Shown here one piece after another: positions 30,246 through 40,309 of a stretch of DNA of 64,000 nt (positions within the stretch are counted from its first letter, which is position 1; every line of letters begins with the position of its first letter). This DNA comes from Cotesia glomerata (lineage: Eukaryota; Arthropoda; Insecta; Hymenoptera; Braconidae): contig NC_058160.1 of assembly GCF_020080835.1 (NCBI RefSeq), positions 13,579,506 to 13,643,505 of the forward strand, in the 5' to 3' direction. The notes beneath the pieces were generated by a model that searched no databases, was not told where the DNA came from, and saw only the letters and a list, made by a program, of their open reading frames with translations. A program made the translations under genes and the position numbers.

Positions 30246-31276
30246 GAAAAACGGTAGACCCTGAAGGCCATCCGTGCTACTTCCCGCTAATTCCATACTT
30301 AGATGCATAAAACTGCACTAATGATATTTTTGAGCTCTCCTAGCTCAAAAATACAATTTGTGAGTTATTTAAAGCTCTTCGATCTTAAAAAGATAGCTTT
30401 TCTGTGCTTTTGCGCTCTTTGAGCTCAAAAGTCTGATAGAAGTTTCATAGAACAATATTTTTGTAATTTTCAAACTGCACTAACTTTTGAATGAATCAGC
30501 TGATTTTCACGCGGTTGGCAGCATTCAACGCAATTTTTTTAGTTTCATAGAGAATCTTCAAGGTTGAATTGATAAAACTAGGAAATTTGGAGTAATTCCA
30601 AAAAAACGCTATTTCGGTTTTCTTTCGTTCATGATATCTCTTGAACGAATTGACCAATTTTGACCAGCTTGACGGCTATCGACGTAATTTTTTCATGCTA
30701 GTAGCTTATAAGTTTTTGAAATTGATCAGTGCATCTGTTTAAAAGTTATTCCAAAAAATGTCAGAGTTATGTTAAAAAAACACTTGTTTCCAAATATTTT
30801 ATCGAGGATATTTCTCGAACCAATCAACAGGTGTTTACATTTTTGGCGAACTTCAACGCAGTTTTTTAAGCTCCAAAAATTATTCTCTGTCATCAAAAAC
30901 GATCCGAGAAGAAATGACGAAGTTATGTAAAAAAACACTTTTTTTGGTTTTCTGTCGTTCACGATATCTCTCGAACGAATCAACCGATTTTGACCGGATT
31001 AGCGACGATCGGCGTGGTTTCTCAAGCTCAAGGGCGAATTAGTTTTCGAAGATGATCGACAAAGTCGTTTAAAAGCTATTCCAAAAAAACCACTTTCAAA
31101 AAAACATTTTCTCTCATTTTTTTTTTGATTTTTTAAAATTTCTCAAAATCTATCAGTCCGAATCGATTCAAATTCACAGGAAATCTAAGTTTGAGGGAAC
31201 TGTTTAGAACGCCATTTAGTAGATTCCGATCGGTTTAGTTGTTCAAATGTTATAAGTGAGTCACACACACACACAT

Positions 31277-31320
<44 letters not shown>
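30246..31320 (-). repeat. R repeat copy, minus orientation, nearly full
   Basis: From the right end (TTAGAAAAACGGTAGACCCT, then CTTCCCGCTAATTCC) it runs through three GAGCTC-type hairpins (30335-30440) and several subrepeats with ATATCTCTCGAACGAATCAA. It ends GTTCAAATGTTATAAGTGAG and an AC tract at 31262-31320, where LINE D begins. With the preceding plus fragment it forms a long inverted repeat. Confidence 0.85.
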
Positions 31321-31325
<5 letters not shown>

Positions 31326-31827
31326 ACGGAACCTATATCAACGAAAAAGGTCAACCACACTGAGCCCTGAAGAACTTAGAAGGGAAGAATGGCAACACAG
31401 CATCGCAAGATGGCAACACGAGTGGAATGCTGCAGAGAAAGGTCGGTGGACGTACCGTCTCATACCTCGGATTGATGTGTGGTTCAACCGGAGTCACGGT
31501 GAGATCAACTATTATTTAACGCAGATGTTATCAGGATACGGATGTTACCGGAAGTATCTTCACCGCTTCAAGCACGATGATACCCCAGCGTGCCCGTCCT
31601 GTCCAGGGGTCAATGAAAATGCGGAGCATGTTTTCTTTGTGTGTCTACGTTTCAACCAACAGCGTGATGAGTTAGAGAAGATTTTGAAAAAGAGAACCCA
31701 ACCAGAGTCAATGGTAGAAGCAATGTTGTCGTCAGAAGCTGCTTGGAACGCCACAAGCACTTTTGCTACAAAAGTGCTTACAGAGTTGCGATCCATTGAG
31801 AGGAAAAGAGCGAAAGACAGAATCTAG
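31321..31827 (+). pseudogene. LINE D ORF2 C-terminal fragment
   Basis: The frame reads NLYQRKRSTTLSPEELRR, RWQHEWNAAEKGRWTYRLIP, then MWFNRSHGEINYYLTQMLSG and the zinc motif CPSCPGVNENAEHVFFVC, ending AKDRI at a natural stop. The sequence itself is open but represents only the last part of ORF2. It keeps the histidine of the C-terminal CCHC that LINE E has lost. Confidence 0.9.
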
Positions 31828-32088
31828 AAGGAAGAAATAACATCTTAGCCACCAGAAGGAAGAGCGGCAGCTAATTCCTCCCCCCCCCCCGCGAAGAAAT
31901 GCCTTACGGCAGTACCATGGGGGATCAGAGGATAGAAGAGAAAGGGGTTTAGGGTTGAGTGGGTAGGGACGTCAGCGTTGAGTTTTAGTATGACGCTGCG
32001 TCGAGTCGCCACATATCCAGGCCAAACAGCTATGCCTAGAATCCGTAAAAAGGATTCCCCACCCCTAAGGAAAAAAAAAAAAAAAAAA
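31321..32088 (+). mobile_element. LINE D, R1-clade family 1, 5'-truncated, plus strand
   Basis: It begins abruptly inside ORF2 directly after an AC tract and ends with an 18-base poly(A) (32071-32088) followed by a second AC tract (32088-32111). The 3' UTR is the reverse complement of those of A and B. The only plus-strand family 1 copy in the window, lying between AC tracts on both sides. Confidence 0.93.
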
Positions 32089-32111
32089 CACATACACACA
32101 CACACACACAC

Positions 32112-32746
32112 TTCGTGTCGGGCTTGCTGGGTCCCACATAGAGCGCCTCCCCAGATGGCGGATAGGGGAATGCCCGGCATATCTGCACGCCAGATGCGTC
32201 GGGTACCGAGGAAATAATATACTCGGGGTGGACTGAATCCAAGCAAAAGATGATATGAAAATGCCAGATCAATTTCAAACATCGTCTACGGTGCAGAGGG
32301 GGGATATCTCAGTGCCGGCGAGGGAAGGCGTGCAAACGGGCCTAAACTCGTCATTATCAAGCGACCGTTTGAAGAGCGGAGTAGACCCCATGGCTCTGCT
32401 GTCTAGCAATGCTAGCAAGGTTATAGGGAGTACGAAATCAGCCCAGATGGCAGAGAACGGACAGCTGAGCAATATTCCTCCAAAAAGTGGAGGACCTTTT
32501 GCTCCTGTCACTAATCAAACCTACCGAGGAAGAATCAACTCTGTACCGACCGTTACAGGCCAACAGTCGGTACAGACAATGGCCAAGATCGAAGAGTTAG
32601 CCGAGTTATTAAAAGACAAGAAGAATCTCCATCATGAGCTTAGAAAATTGGTTTCATCTATCACTACAGCATATAGGTGAGCTAACGAATCACCAGGCAT
32701 GTCGGCCTCAATGACCCAAACAACTCTGAGAAAAGCAATATTGTGG
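32112..32746 (+). mobile_element. LINE H, family 2, 5' end only, cut by assembly gap
   Basis: After the AC tract, TTCGTGTC and an ORF1 start resemble the 5' end of LINE F (53288 on the minus strand). The copy runs into the N gap at 32747. The DIRS-like sequence on the other side of the gap is unrelated, so the join across the gap is uncertain. Confidence 0.8.
32255..32746 (+). pseudogene. LINE H ORF1 N-terminal region (Gag-like)
   Basis: It shares with LINE F ORF1 the blocks SVPAREGVQTGLNSSLSSDR, ENGQLSNIPPKSGGPFAPVT and KDKKNLHHELRKLVSSITTA. One in-frame TGA follows TAYR (32678-32680), where LINE F reads TAYKLANKSP; the frame continues ANESPGMSASMTQT up to the gap. In this copy the GSGVDPMALLS region is continuous, whereas LINE F has a frameshift there, so H preserves this part better. 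Confidence 0.82.
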
Positions 32747-32846
32747 NNNNNNNNNNNNNNNNNNNNNNNNNNNNNNNNNNNNNNNNNNNNNNNNNNNNNN
32801 NNNNNNNNNNNNNNNNNNNNNNNNNNNNNNNNNNNNNNNNNNNNNN
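32747..32846. other. Assembly gap of 100 N
   Basis: Exactly 100 N, the customary placeholder for a gap of unknown length. Left is LINE H, right is a DIRS inverted terminal repeat. Confidence 0.99.
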
Positions 32847-33026
32847 TACATTCCTCCGTGCCGATTACACGGCATCCCTATGGGAGAGAAGCTGTTGTGT
32901 ATTGGCCCCAAAGTCGTCCTACTTACGTGCCCTCTGCTGGAGTTTTGCTGTAGTTCATCTCCCCTTTTGCTCTTCCCCTCCCGTGATCACCTACAAGCGT
33001 GGGCTTGCCCGCGTCTCTCGTCATAG
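32847..33026 (+). repeat. DIRS left inverted terminal repeat
   Basis: It holds GATTACACGGCATCCCTATG, GAGAGAAGCTGTTG, CTTACGTGCCCTCTGCTGGA, GTGATCACCTACAAGCG and CGTCTCTCGTCATAGC. The reverse complement is at about 35887-36073. Confidence 0.85.
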
Positions 33027-33197
33027 CGTTGAGTATATTCAGCCACGAAAGTCGTCCATTCTTGTTATTACGAATAAACCAAATAAGTTAAACCGAATTT
33101 TAATTATAACTCGGCGTAAATTAAAGAAAAAGAATATTAAATTAGGCAGCAATTGCTACGGATTATTATAAACGGAACGAATACCTAGATAAGCAGT

Positions 33198-34313
33198 ATG
33201 TCGGATCATACAGAGGAACAGCTAGAAAGCGGTGGCAGTAATGGCGGTCATACGCCGAAACGACATCGGGAGAGGGAAGTCAATAGTAATAGTAGTGACT
33301 CAGGGCGTTCAAGAGCGCCTACTCTTCCTCCTCTTCCTGCTCGCAAGCGTCGTCGTTTCTCGGACACAAGCAGAGAGATAAGGGCGCTACATGAAAAGGT
33401 AGAGTTGCTTTCCGATCTTTTGTTGCAGAGACCACACGCACCTGAGCCTCCAGTCGTGAGCGTGACTGCGACAGACTCACAGACAAGCGTCCTGAACTTA
33501 GGACAATGCAAGACCGAGGTCGATGCGAAGAAGCTGGTACAACAGGCGGATCCCGAGAGCCTGAAAACTCTGTGCGATCTTCAAAGATTTGGTCTTCCAG
33601 ATTGGAAGGAAATCAGGTATTCTAACACTTTAAAAGAGTTCTTAGCGTCTCCAGGATTTTCAGAACTAAAGGTGAACGAGGAGCTCTGTTACTTGGATAG
33701 GACCAAAGATCCAGTGCTCTCAACGGAGCGGGTCCTGGCAGGCCTGTCAAATGCGGTTTTAACGCAGAGCAGCATTTTACAGAGCACACTGCAAGGTATT
33801 GTAGAATGGTCTCACTCGATTGAGGGAGGAGTGAGCCCAGAATTATTGTTAAGCATGTTTTCCTTGAATTTCGGGCCAGAATCCGAGATGTTTAAGAATT
33901 CCCAGAAGATGTTACAGATCATTTGCGGTAAGAGAGCTTCGTGCATCGAGGCAAGACGCGAGAGGATATTGACAGAGGCACCTAATAAGCAAGTGCAGGG
34001 GGCCTTACGCAGAATTCCGCCTAGCTCGGAACACCTCTTTGGCAAGGAGAACCTGTCAACATTAATTACGTCTTTAGGTGGTGCTCAGACATGGCTAAAG
34101 GAGCCTTCGCACAGCAGTAGCAGACACGGTAACGCGAGTTCAAGCAGAACTTCCAAACGCGATAATTTTCGCACCGATTATCAGCCAAGACCTTCTCAGG
34201 TCTCTGGGAACAGGCCGGACCAGCAAAAAACTTCATCCAAGCCCAGATTTCCAAGGAAAGACTCAGCAAAACCTAGACAGTCCGGGTCATTTCGAAAAAA
34301 ATTCGAAAAATGA
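33198..34313 (+). CDS. DIRS-like ORF1, Gag-like protein, 371 aa
   Basis: An intact ORF from ATG 33198 to TGA 34313. The N-terminal 60 residues are charged and low in complexity, ending in a basic ARKRRR stretch. A short heptad-like segment follows (IRALHEKVELLSDLLLQ, about residues 61-77). The middle 110-290 is a globular part (FGLPDWKEIRYSNTLKEFL). The C-terminal 80 residues are very basic and Ser/Arg/Lys-rich, as expected of a nucleic-acid-binding Gag. There are no zinc knuckles. DIRS ORF1 proteins are poorly conserved, so the assignment rests mainly on position directly upstream of a DIRS-type RT and inside the inverted repeats. Confidence 0.75.
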   Translation: MSDHTEEQLESGGSNGGHTPKRHREREVNSNSSDSGRSRAPTLPPLPARKRRRFSDTSREIRALHEKVELLSDLLLQRPHAPEPPVVSVTATDSQTSVLNLGQCKTEVDAKKLVQQADPESLKTLCDLQRFGLPDWKEIRYSNTLKEFLASPGFSELKVNEELCYLDRTKDPVLSTERVLAGLSNAVLTQSSILQSTLQGIVEWSHSIEGGVSPELLLSMFSLNFGPESEMFKNSQKMLQIICGKRASCIEARRERILTEAPNKQVQGALRRIPPSSEHLFGKENLSTLITSLGGAQTWLKEPSHSSSRHGNASSSRTSKRDNFRTDYQPRPSQVSGNRPDQQKTSSKPRFPRKDSAKPRQSGSFRKKFEK

Positions 34314-34317
34314 CTAT

Positions 34318-34980
34318 ATGGCAGCACCCAGATTCACAGGAGGTCAGCTGGCCAGATTCGTCGCAGTATGGAGAAGCCTAGGAGTTCCTCAGGTAATTCT
34401 AGACATAATATCAAATTTCCACATTCCATTTACAGGAAAACCGCCTCTATCGACCAACTGGCGAGAGCCACAATACAAGACAGAGTGCTCGACACAGATG
34501 GCGGAACAGATCGAGACCCTGGCGGGCCAAGGCGTCTTAGAAAGAGTTTCGGAACCAGGACCGAGCTTTGTCTTAAAGATGTTTCTGGTAAAGAAGAGCG
34601 ACGGCGGCTGGCGGCCGATCTTCGATTTGAGAAACCTAAACAGGTATGTAAAAACAAGAGAGTTTCATCTAATTTCGCACGCAAGTTCCAGATTTTATAC
34701 AGCCCGGAGACTGGCTAATCCAAGTCGACATGTCTCAGGCGTATTTCCACATCCGAGTGGCGAGTTCTTACAGATGCTCCTTACGCCTGCTCTTCAGGAG
34801 AGAACTTTGACAGATGACGAACTTGCCCTTTGGCCTCTCATCTGCGCCTCAGGCCTTTTCAACCGTAACGAACTGGGTAGCAGAAACCCTTCGTTCACGA
34901 GGCCTGAGAGTTCTGGTCTACCTAGACGACTTTCTAGTAGCATGCCAGAACAAGAACGAGTTGGTTGCGAAAAATTCCGA
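34318..34980 (+). pseudogene. DIRS-like reverse transcriptase, frameshifted and truncated
   Basis: It starts 4 bases after ORF1. The blocks are LSTNWREPQYKTECS, FLVKKSDGGWRPIFDLRNLN and RYVKTREFHLISH, then a frameshift near 34682. The next blocks are QVPDFIQPGDWLIQVDMSQA and YFHIRVASSYRCSLRL, then a stop near 34808, and finally MTNLPFGLSSAPQAFSTVTN with the catalytic VLVYLDDFLVA. The YLDD core and the D of VDMSQAYFHI are kept. The match is lost at about 34975, so RNase H is absent. The style (PIFDLRNLN, VDMSQAYFHI) is that of DIRS/PAT elements rather than Gypsy. Confidence 0.87.
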
Positions 34981-35227
34981 ATTCCGTATCAGTTTATACC
35001 AATATATGGTCTTTAATTAAACAATTGAAAAAAATGACAAAAGATATAAATAAACAATAAAATTTCGGCTCTTTAATGCCCTCTCGTGCCGGCTCAGCCG
35101 GCAGAATATACCCAATTCGCCGGGTGCGTCACACAAATAACAAAAATAATAAAACATACTTTAAACAAAATTAACTAACGAAACCCATTAAATAATACAT
35201 ATAATAATTAACTAAAATCTGGATATA
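34981..35227. other. AT-rich stretch between DIRS RT and recombinase
   Basis: Unrelated-looking sequence that includes the small palindrome GCCGGCTCAGCCGGC near 35090 and long A/T runs. It replaces RNase H and most of the recombinase and may be an insertion with accompanying deletion. No target duplication was found. Confidence 0.4.
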
Positions 35228-35458
35228 GTGTTGGGTTCCTGGGGTCGCCACGACGGTATCTATGTTGCAGCGTCACCAGGTAGCATCCGAGCTGCAGTTG
35301 CATCCAGAGGGTGGATAGATGATATGCCGGTGCAGGAGATATTAGACAGAGGCAACTGGAAGTGTTCGGAAACATTCGCAAGGCACTATTGCAGGCAGTT
35401 TACCAGGGAGGAAGAAGCACCAGCGATCTCACTGGCGAGCAATTTCAAGCCTACTTAG
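35228..35458 (+). pseudogene. DIRS-like tyrosine recombinase, C-terminal end
   Basis: The frame reads SPGSIRAAVASRGWIDDMPV, QEILDRGNWKCSETFARHYC and RQFTREEE. This is the last part of the catalytic domain, with the arginine of the SIRAA box and the RHY tyrosine. The upstream catalytic residues are missing. The ATG at 35228 is fortuitous. Confidence 0.8.
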
Positions 35459-35766
35459 GCGAGTAGAGAAAAAGAGAGTGCGAAGCGGAGCTGATCTCTG
35501 GTATTGAAACTTATCTAAACTTTATTATTTTTGTTATTAATTCATAACTTAGATTTAGGAAACATTAACCTAAAAGGAAATATACTATTAAACATTATAA
35601 CCTTATTGTAGAGTGAGACTCTAATAAACTAGCACACAACGAATTCCCTGGCTCTTCCTTAAAGCCTAGACCATTAGCTAGAAATAAGTAACTATAATTA
35701 AGTTAATTTCAGCATCACATAGCATTGAGGTGATCACCAGCAGAAAACAAACAGGTCTCTCATAGG

Positions 35767-36073
35767 GATGCCGTGTAATCAGCACGGAGGAATGTAATAT
35801 AAGTGTTTTGAACTACAACAAAACACGTATTATATTCCGTAGCCGATACACGGCATCCCAGTGAAATGCTTACTGGATGAGAGCTGCTATGACGAGAGAC
35901 GCGGGCAGGCTCGCGCTTGTAGGTGATCACGGGAGGGGAAGAGCAAGAGGGGAGATAAACTACAGCAAAACTCCAGAAGAGGGCACGTAAGTAGGGCGAC
36001 TTTGGGACCAATATCCAACAGCTTCTCTCCCATAGGGATGCCGTGTATCGGATACGGAATATAATACGTGTTT
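35767..36073 (-). repeat. DIRS right-side inverted repeats with internal palindrome
   Basis: 35887-36073 is the reverse complement of the left terminal repeat. Before it, 35767-35862 is itself palindromic: GGGATGCCGTGTA at the start and TACACGGCATCCC at the end. The ATACGTGTTTTGTTGTAGTT block at about 36066 also occurs inverted at about 35810. Such duplicated end sequences resemble the internal complementary region that DIRS elements use to replicate their ends. Confidence 0.75.
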
Positions 36074-36124
36074 TGTTGTAGTTCAAAACACTTATATTTT
36101 TATTATAATTACAAAAAATACTGA

Positions 36125-37222
36125 AATCCGAACAAAAACAGTTTCACTGTAAAAAATTGCGCCAAGTCCATGTTCATAAAACTCATCTCAATAACATTTG
36201 CACTTTACAAAAAAAATTAGGCTCGTTTTAATAATTTTCATTCTCTACAAAAAGATGTGAAATACAAAAAAATACCAAGAAACCGTCATAATGTTGAAAA
36301 AATTGAAAACAAATTTATTGAAAACTAAAAAATAAAAAAAAAATTATATCGTACTTGGCGCGCGTCATTGAGTACCCCAAATTTTTTCAGGATAAATAAA
36401 CATCCTTTTAATGCTGAGAAATTTATAAGTAAGTCAACCTATGTTATTTCATAATAAGTTTTACAAAAGTTAGGTAAAATTGACATGTCATACGCAGTTA
36501 TGCAAACTACATATAAGTCGATACGCATGCATACGTTGGGTCGATTGCATTGTGAGAATTGTGTTTACTAAAAAATAAAACATATGGCCGACTAAATTGG
36601 GACAATGCGGTGTGAGTGCCAATCAAAATGTGTTAATCACAATTAAACGAAGCAATATCAAACTTTAATATTGCATAAGGTTCTTCATTAAAGATTAATG
36701 ATGAAGCTGAAAAAAAAATGAATCCAAAAATTTTATATAATTTCAGATTTCTTGAACACACCACCATATTGACTGTTGTTCTCACTAAAGATCTAAAAAA
36801 AATTTTAAGAACGGGTTTTTTCACTAAAACTGATAATTAATACACTAAGCAATGTTTTCAATGAATTCATAGAAAATCCTTGACTAATGAAATCTATATA
36901 AATATATAATATGATTATACAAGCGAAATCGATTTTTCTTGAGTTGAAATTCTTCCGAAAAAATTTGGGGTACTCAATGACGCGCGCCAAGTACGTAAAA
37001 AAATTTTTTTTTTATTTTTTAATTTTCAACAAATTTGTTTTCAATTTTTTCAACATTATGACGGTTTCTTGGTATTTTTTTGTATTTCACATCTTTTTGT
37101 AGAGAATGAAAATTATTAAAACCAGCCTAATTTTTTTTGTAAAGTGCAAATGTTATTGAGATGAGTTTTATGAACGTGGACTTGGCGCAATTTTTTACAA
37201 TGAAACTGTTTTTGTTCGGATT
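36125..37222. mobile_element. Foldback element with about 264-bp terminal inverted repeats
   Basis: The left arm 36125-36388 begins AATCCGAACAAAAACAGTTT and ends with CATTGAGTACCCCAAATTTT. The right arm 36958-37222 is its reverse complement, ending AAACTGTTTTTGTTCGGATT. The arms are nearly identical. The 570-bp middle is AT-rich without coding. An isolated arm end occurs at 56446-56526. Confidence 0.9.
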
Positions 37223-39254
37223 ATATCTACAGACATTCAAAATTGAAATTTAGTTTCCCATTCTCAATTATTTATCTTATACTTCTATTTTCAATTGTAA
37301 GATACGGTAATTGTTTATTTTCACGGGGTGTGAAATCAACATGTTTAGATTATTTTCTACTTGAAAAATTACTGAAAGAGCGGAAAAGCGGGGATCAGGT
37401 TTAGGTCTGGATATCTCAATTAAAACGCGTAAATAATTATCAAAATTAACACTTTAAATTTATTTACACTAAATACAAGTTATATTTAATATGTTAAATA
37501 GCGGATTGTTTAAATAAAAGCGGATTTATAATACACAGCGTGGTTAGCACAAGCGATACCGGTTGACACGTGGGTGAACACTCTGCCGGCAGTGTAAAAG
37601 CGGTGAAATAAATGCACAAATAACACAATTTATCTGTAACAAATTAGAGCGAATTATTAGCGGTTACTTTAAGCAATTTAAATTATAAAAATAGCGAAAT
37701 GCGGTTAATTAACAATAAGCGAAAGTAAAGCGGAATTAATGGCGACTTGTTGCAACGAAAGCGGGGAAGCGAAAGATAATAACAATAGTTCGTCTTCTTC
37801 CTCGTTGAGTTGGGGAAGAAGGCTATTGCGCATGTCTAGTGGGAGCGATCAGCCAATAAAGCGGTCGATTCATGGCGTGATCGAGAGGCTGATTTTCTAT
37901 TGGCGGTTCGATTTTTGCGGGAACTAACGGTGGACAGGTGCGTCTCTTGAATTTGGGAGTCCCCCAGGAGCGAGTTAATCGCTACTGGGCCTTGTTCACC
38001 GAACACTACTTAATAGATATTTTTTTTTTTTTAGAATAAATTTAAAATAAAAAAATTTTTCAAAATTTTTTTTTTTTCAATAATGTTAATTTTTGGCATA
38101 AGAAAAATTATGAAACATGTCAATTTTTTAACTAAAAACAAATTATAAAAAATGTCAAATTTTGAGTTAAAAAAAAGTTTTAGCAAAATATCTAAAAATT
38201 AATATTTTTGAAGAATTTTTTTTTCTACTTGTAAAATATTTTTTTTTATTAAAGTAAATCTAAAATAGAAAAATTTTTTTTAATTTTTTGAAAAATTTTA
38301 ATTTTTGGATTAAAAACAATTGATATAAATTGGAATAAATTTCAATTGTAGAATAATCAAAATATGAAAAACACCAATTGTTGGATTAAAAAAAAAACTT
38401 TGAAAAAATATCAAAAAATTAATATTTTCGAATAATTTTTTTTTTATTTGTTTATTTTTATCCATAGAATACGAAACAAATCACCAAAAATTGATAGACC
38501 AAGTGGATGAATTTTATTGACGATTTTCTATCAGAGCAAAATTTAAGTTAACATTCCAATTGCGACAACTATAGTTTACTTTTCAAAACGTAAAACTAAA
38601 CAATTACCTGCTATTCTTATATATTCTAAAACTTTTTGCAGTGAAAATGTGTGAACTAAACTGAATTCAGAAAAGAATAATTTTTTTTTTCAAAATTCAA
38701 ATTTTTGAAAAAAAAAACCCCTTTCCTGAGGTCGTTATTATTATTATTATTTATTTATTTATTTTTAATTTTTAAATATCTACTTTTCATGAAAATTTGT
38801 TTGAAGTGTTGTCCCGAGCGCTTTCGAAATCTTATGAGCTAGAAATCTTAAAGAATTCGGCAAAAAATAAAAAACTTTTGACCAAGAGTATTAATCGATT
38901 CCAAAAACGAATTATCTTTTTACCTTAAAAAACAACGCCATTTTTGCAATTGCTGAATACAGATATTTTCTAATTTCACTACTTCTGTTTTAAGCACACT
39001 CACTTACTCGGTTTCATGGTATTATTTATTTGATAAGAAAAGTTGAAAATTTGTTATCTGACAATATATATATTCTACATATATGTAGAATTCATTTGTC
39101 AACTTTACAAATTCAAGGGGGTCTTCTGGTTTGACGCCCTGATTTTTGAGCATTTTTTTAGGATTTTTTTATAAAGACCAATGAGGAGATAGATCTTTAA
39201 ACTTTTTACTATTTATTTTATACGTATTTCAAGAGTGTATAGTTAAATTTTTAG
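37223..39254. other. Non-coding stretch, AGCGG-rich then AT-rich
   Basis: From about 37375 to 37915 the pentamer AGCGG or GCGG recurs about ten times in otherwise AT-rich DNA. A 62-codon ORF at 37739-37927 lies there but has no recognisable features beyond a poly-serine run. From about 38010 to 39250 the sequence is low-complexity A/T with nothing recognised. Confidence 0.4.
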
Positions 39255-39269
39255 CCATGAGTGAAAACA

Positions 39270-39560
39270 CAGTAGAATCACCACTAAATCACGATGGATC
39301 CACGATGAATCCACAATAAAACCATAAATTAACCTGCGGTTGGATCACAATAAAACCACTGTGGAACCACGGCAGAGTCACGACAATTCCACTATAAAAC
39401 CGTAGGTGGAACCATGATGGAACCACGATTGAACCACAATAGATTCACAGTTAATCCACTGTAAAACCGCTGTCAAACTCCGGTGGAATCGCAATGGCAA
39501 AATGGCACAAAATCCACAGTGGATCCACCGTGGTTCCATCGTGGATCCACCGTGGTTGCT
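39270..39560. repeat. Degenerate minisatellite, 12-bp CCAC-type unit
   Basis: Some twenty imperfect units of about 12 bp based on AACCACGATGGA, for example GATGGATCCACGATGAATCC and GGAACCATGATGGAACCACG. The right end turns into TCCACCGTGGTTCCATCGTG, which contains CCACNNTGG-like local palindromes. Confidence 0.8.
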
Positions 39561-40010
39561 AAACTGCGAGGGTATGGATCATTCCATGTCAAATCGACTA
39601 ATAGTTGAAATAGTTGAAATCGAACACTTCCGATTTGGATGAAATTTGGTCACAAGTTTGTTTTTATCATAAAACAAAGTTGTGCCAAAGGAAAAAATTA
39701 AAAAATTTTTTTTCGAAAGGTTATGCGAAATTCAAAATTTGACCATTTTCAGGTTTTTCAAATTTATTTTTGTAATGTCTCGAAAACTATTATAGTTACA
39801 GACATAGGCCGTAAAACTTTGACATTGTAATCGATTGTAAACGAACAAAAAAAATATGTTTGTCAAATAGTGAATACTTTATTGTAATATTAAATCTACG
39901 TAATACGATTTACCCATCAACAATGCAATTATTCTTGAAACAGAAACTTTAATTTATTTGAATAGAATTAAGATGGTACCTCCTTTACCGATAATCGAAA
40001 GTTCATAATG
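39561..40010. other. Dispersed-repeat-like non-coding DNA
   Basis: The start GGATCATTCCATGTCAAATC and GATGAAATTTGGTCACAAG look like a dispersed insect repeat that I have seen elsewhere but cannot name. No coding potential. Confidence 0.3.
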
Positions 40011-40101
40011 AAGTAGGTTTAAAAATTACCCCTAGCTGATAAAACATGATAATTTATGATTATCATATCTTATCAGCTAAGCGTAATTTTTAAGCCTACT
40101 T
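40011..40101. repeat. 91-bp near-perfect hairpin
   Basis: AAGTAGGTTTAAAAATTACC at the left pairs with GTAATTTTTAAGCCTACTT at the right. The inner parts AGCTGATAAAACATGATAAT and ATTATCATATCTTATCAGCT also pair, leaving a loop of about 5 bases (TTATG). Arms of about 43 bp. It could be a tiny MITE or a transcribed hairpin. Confidence 0.75.
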
Positions 40102-40309
40102 TATTTTAAAAGTTGTCATCTTTTGAGTTGTCAAGTTGGTACGAGAAAAAAAAATGGTCATAAAGTGGAAAAATAACTTTCCTTCACTTTTTTGAATAAC
40201 TTAAGATTTGCGAATAAAATTTTATTTTTCAAGTTCTGAAGTTTCCCGAAAAAGCCAATAAAATAAATTAATGAAGTCACATAAAATAAGCCAAATTTGA
40301 AAAAAAAAA

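Larger units (their letters stand above)
32847..36073 (+). mobile_element. DIRS-like (tyrosine recombinase) retroelement, decayed
   Basis: Inverted terminal repeats bound a Gag-like ORF, a DIRS-type reverse transcriptase and the C-terminal end of a tyrosine recombinase. DIRS elements carry such inverted repeats instead of LTRs and integrate with a recombinase rather than an integrase. The start may extend into the N gap. RNase H and most of the recombinase are missing, and an unrelated AT-rich stretch lies between RT and recombinase. Confidence 0.85.

Noticed and set aside
33248..33511. Minus-strand ORFs within the DIRS ORF1 and the Gypsy gag region (for example 59995-60375)
   Set aside because: They are antisense shadows of well-supported plus-strand coding regions.
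37739..37927. 62-codon ORF with a poly-serine run as a host gene
   Set aside because: Too short, no homology and only low-complexity content; mentioned under the AGCGG cluster instead.
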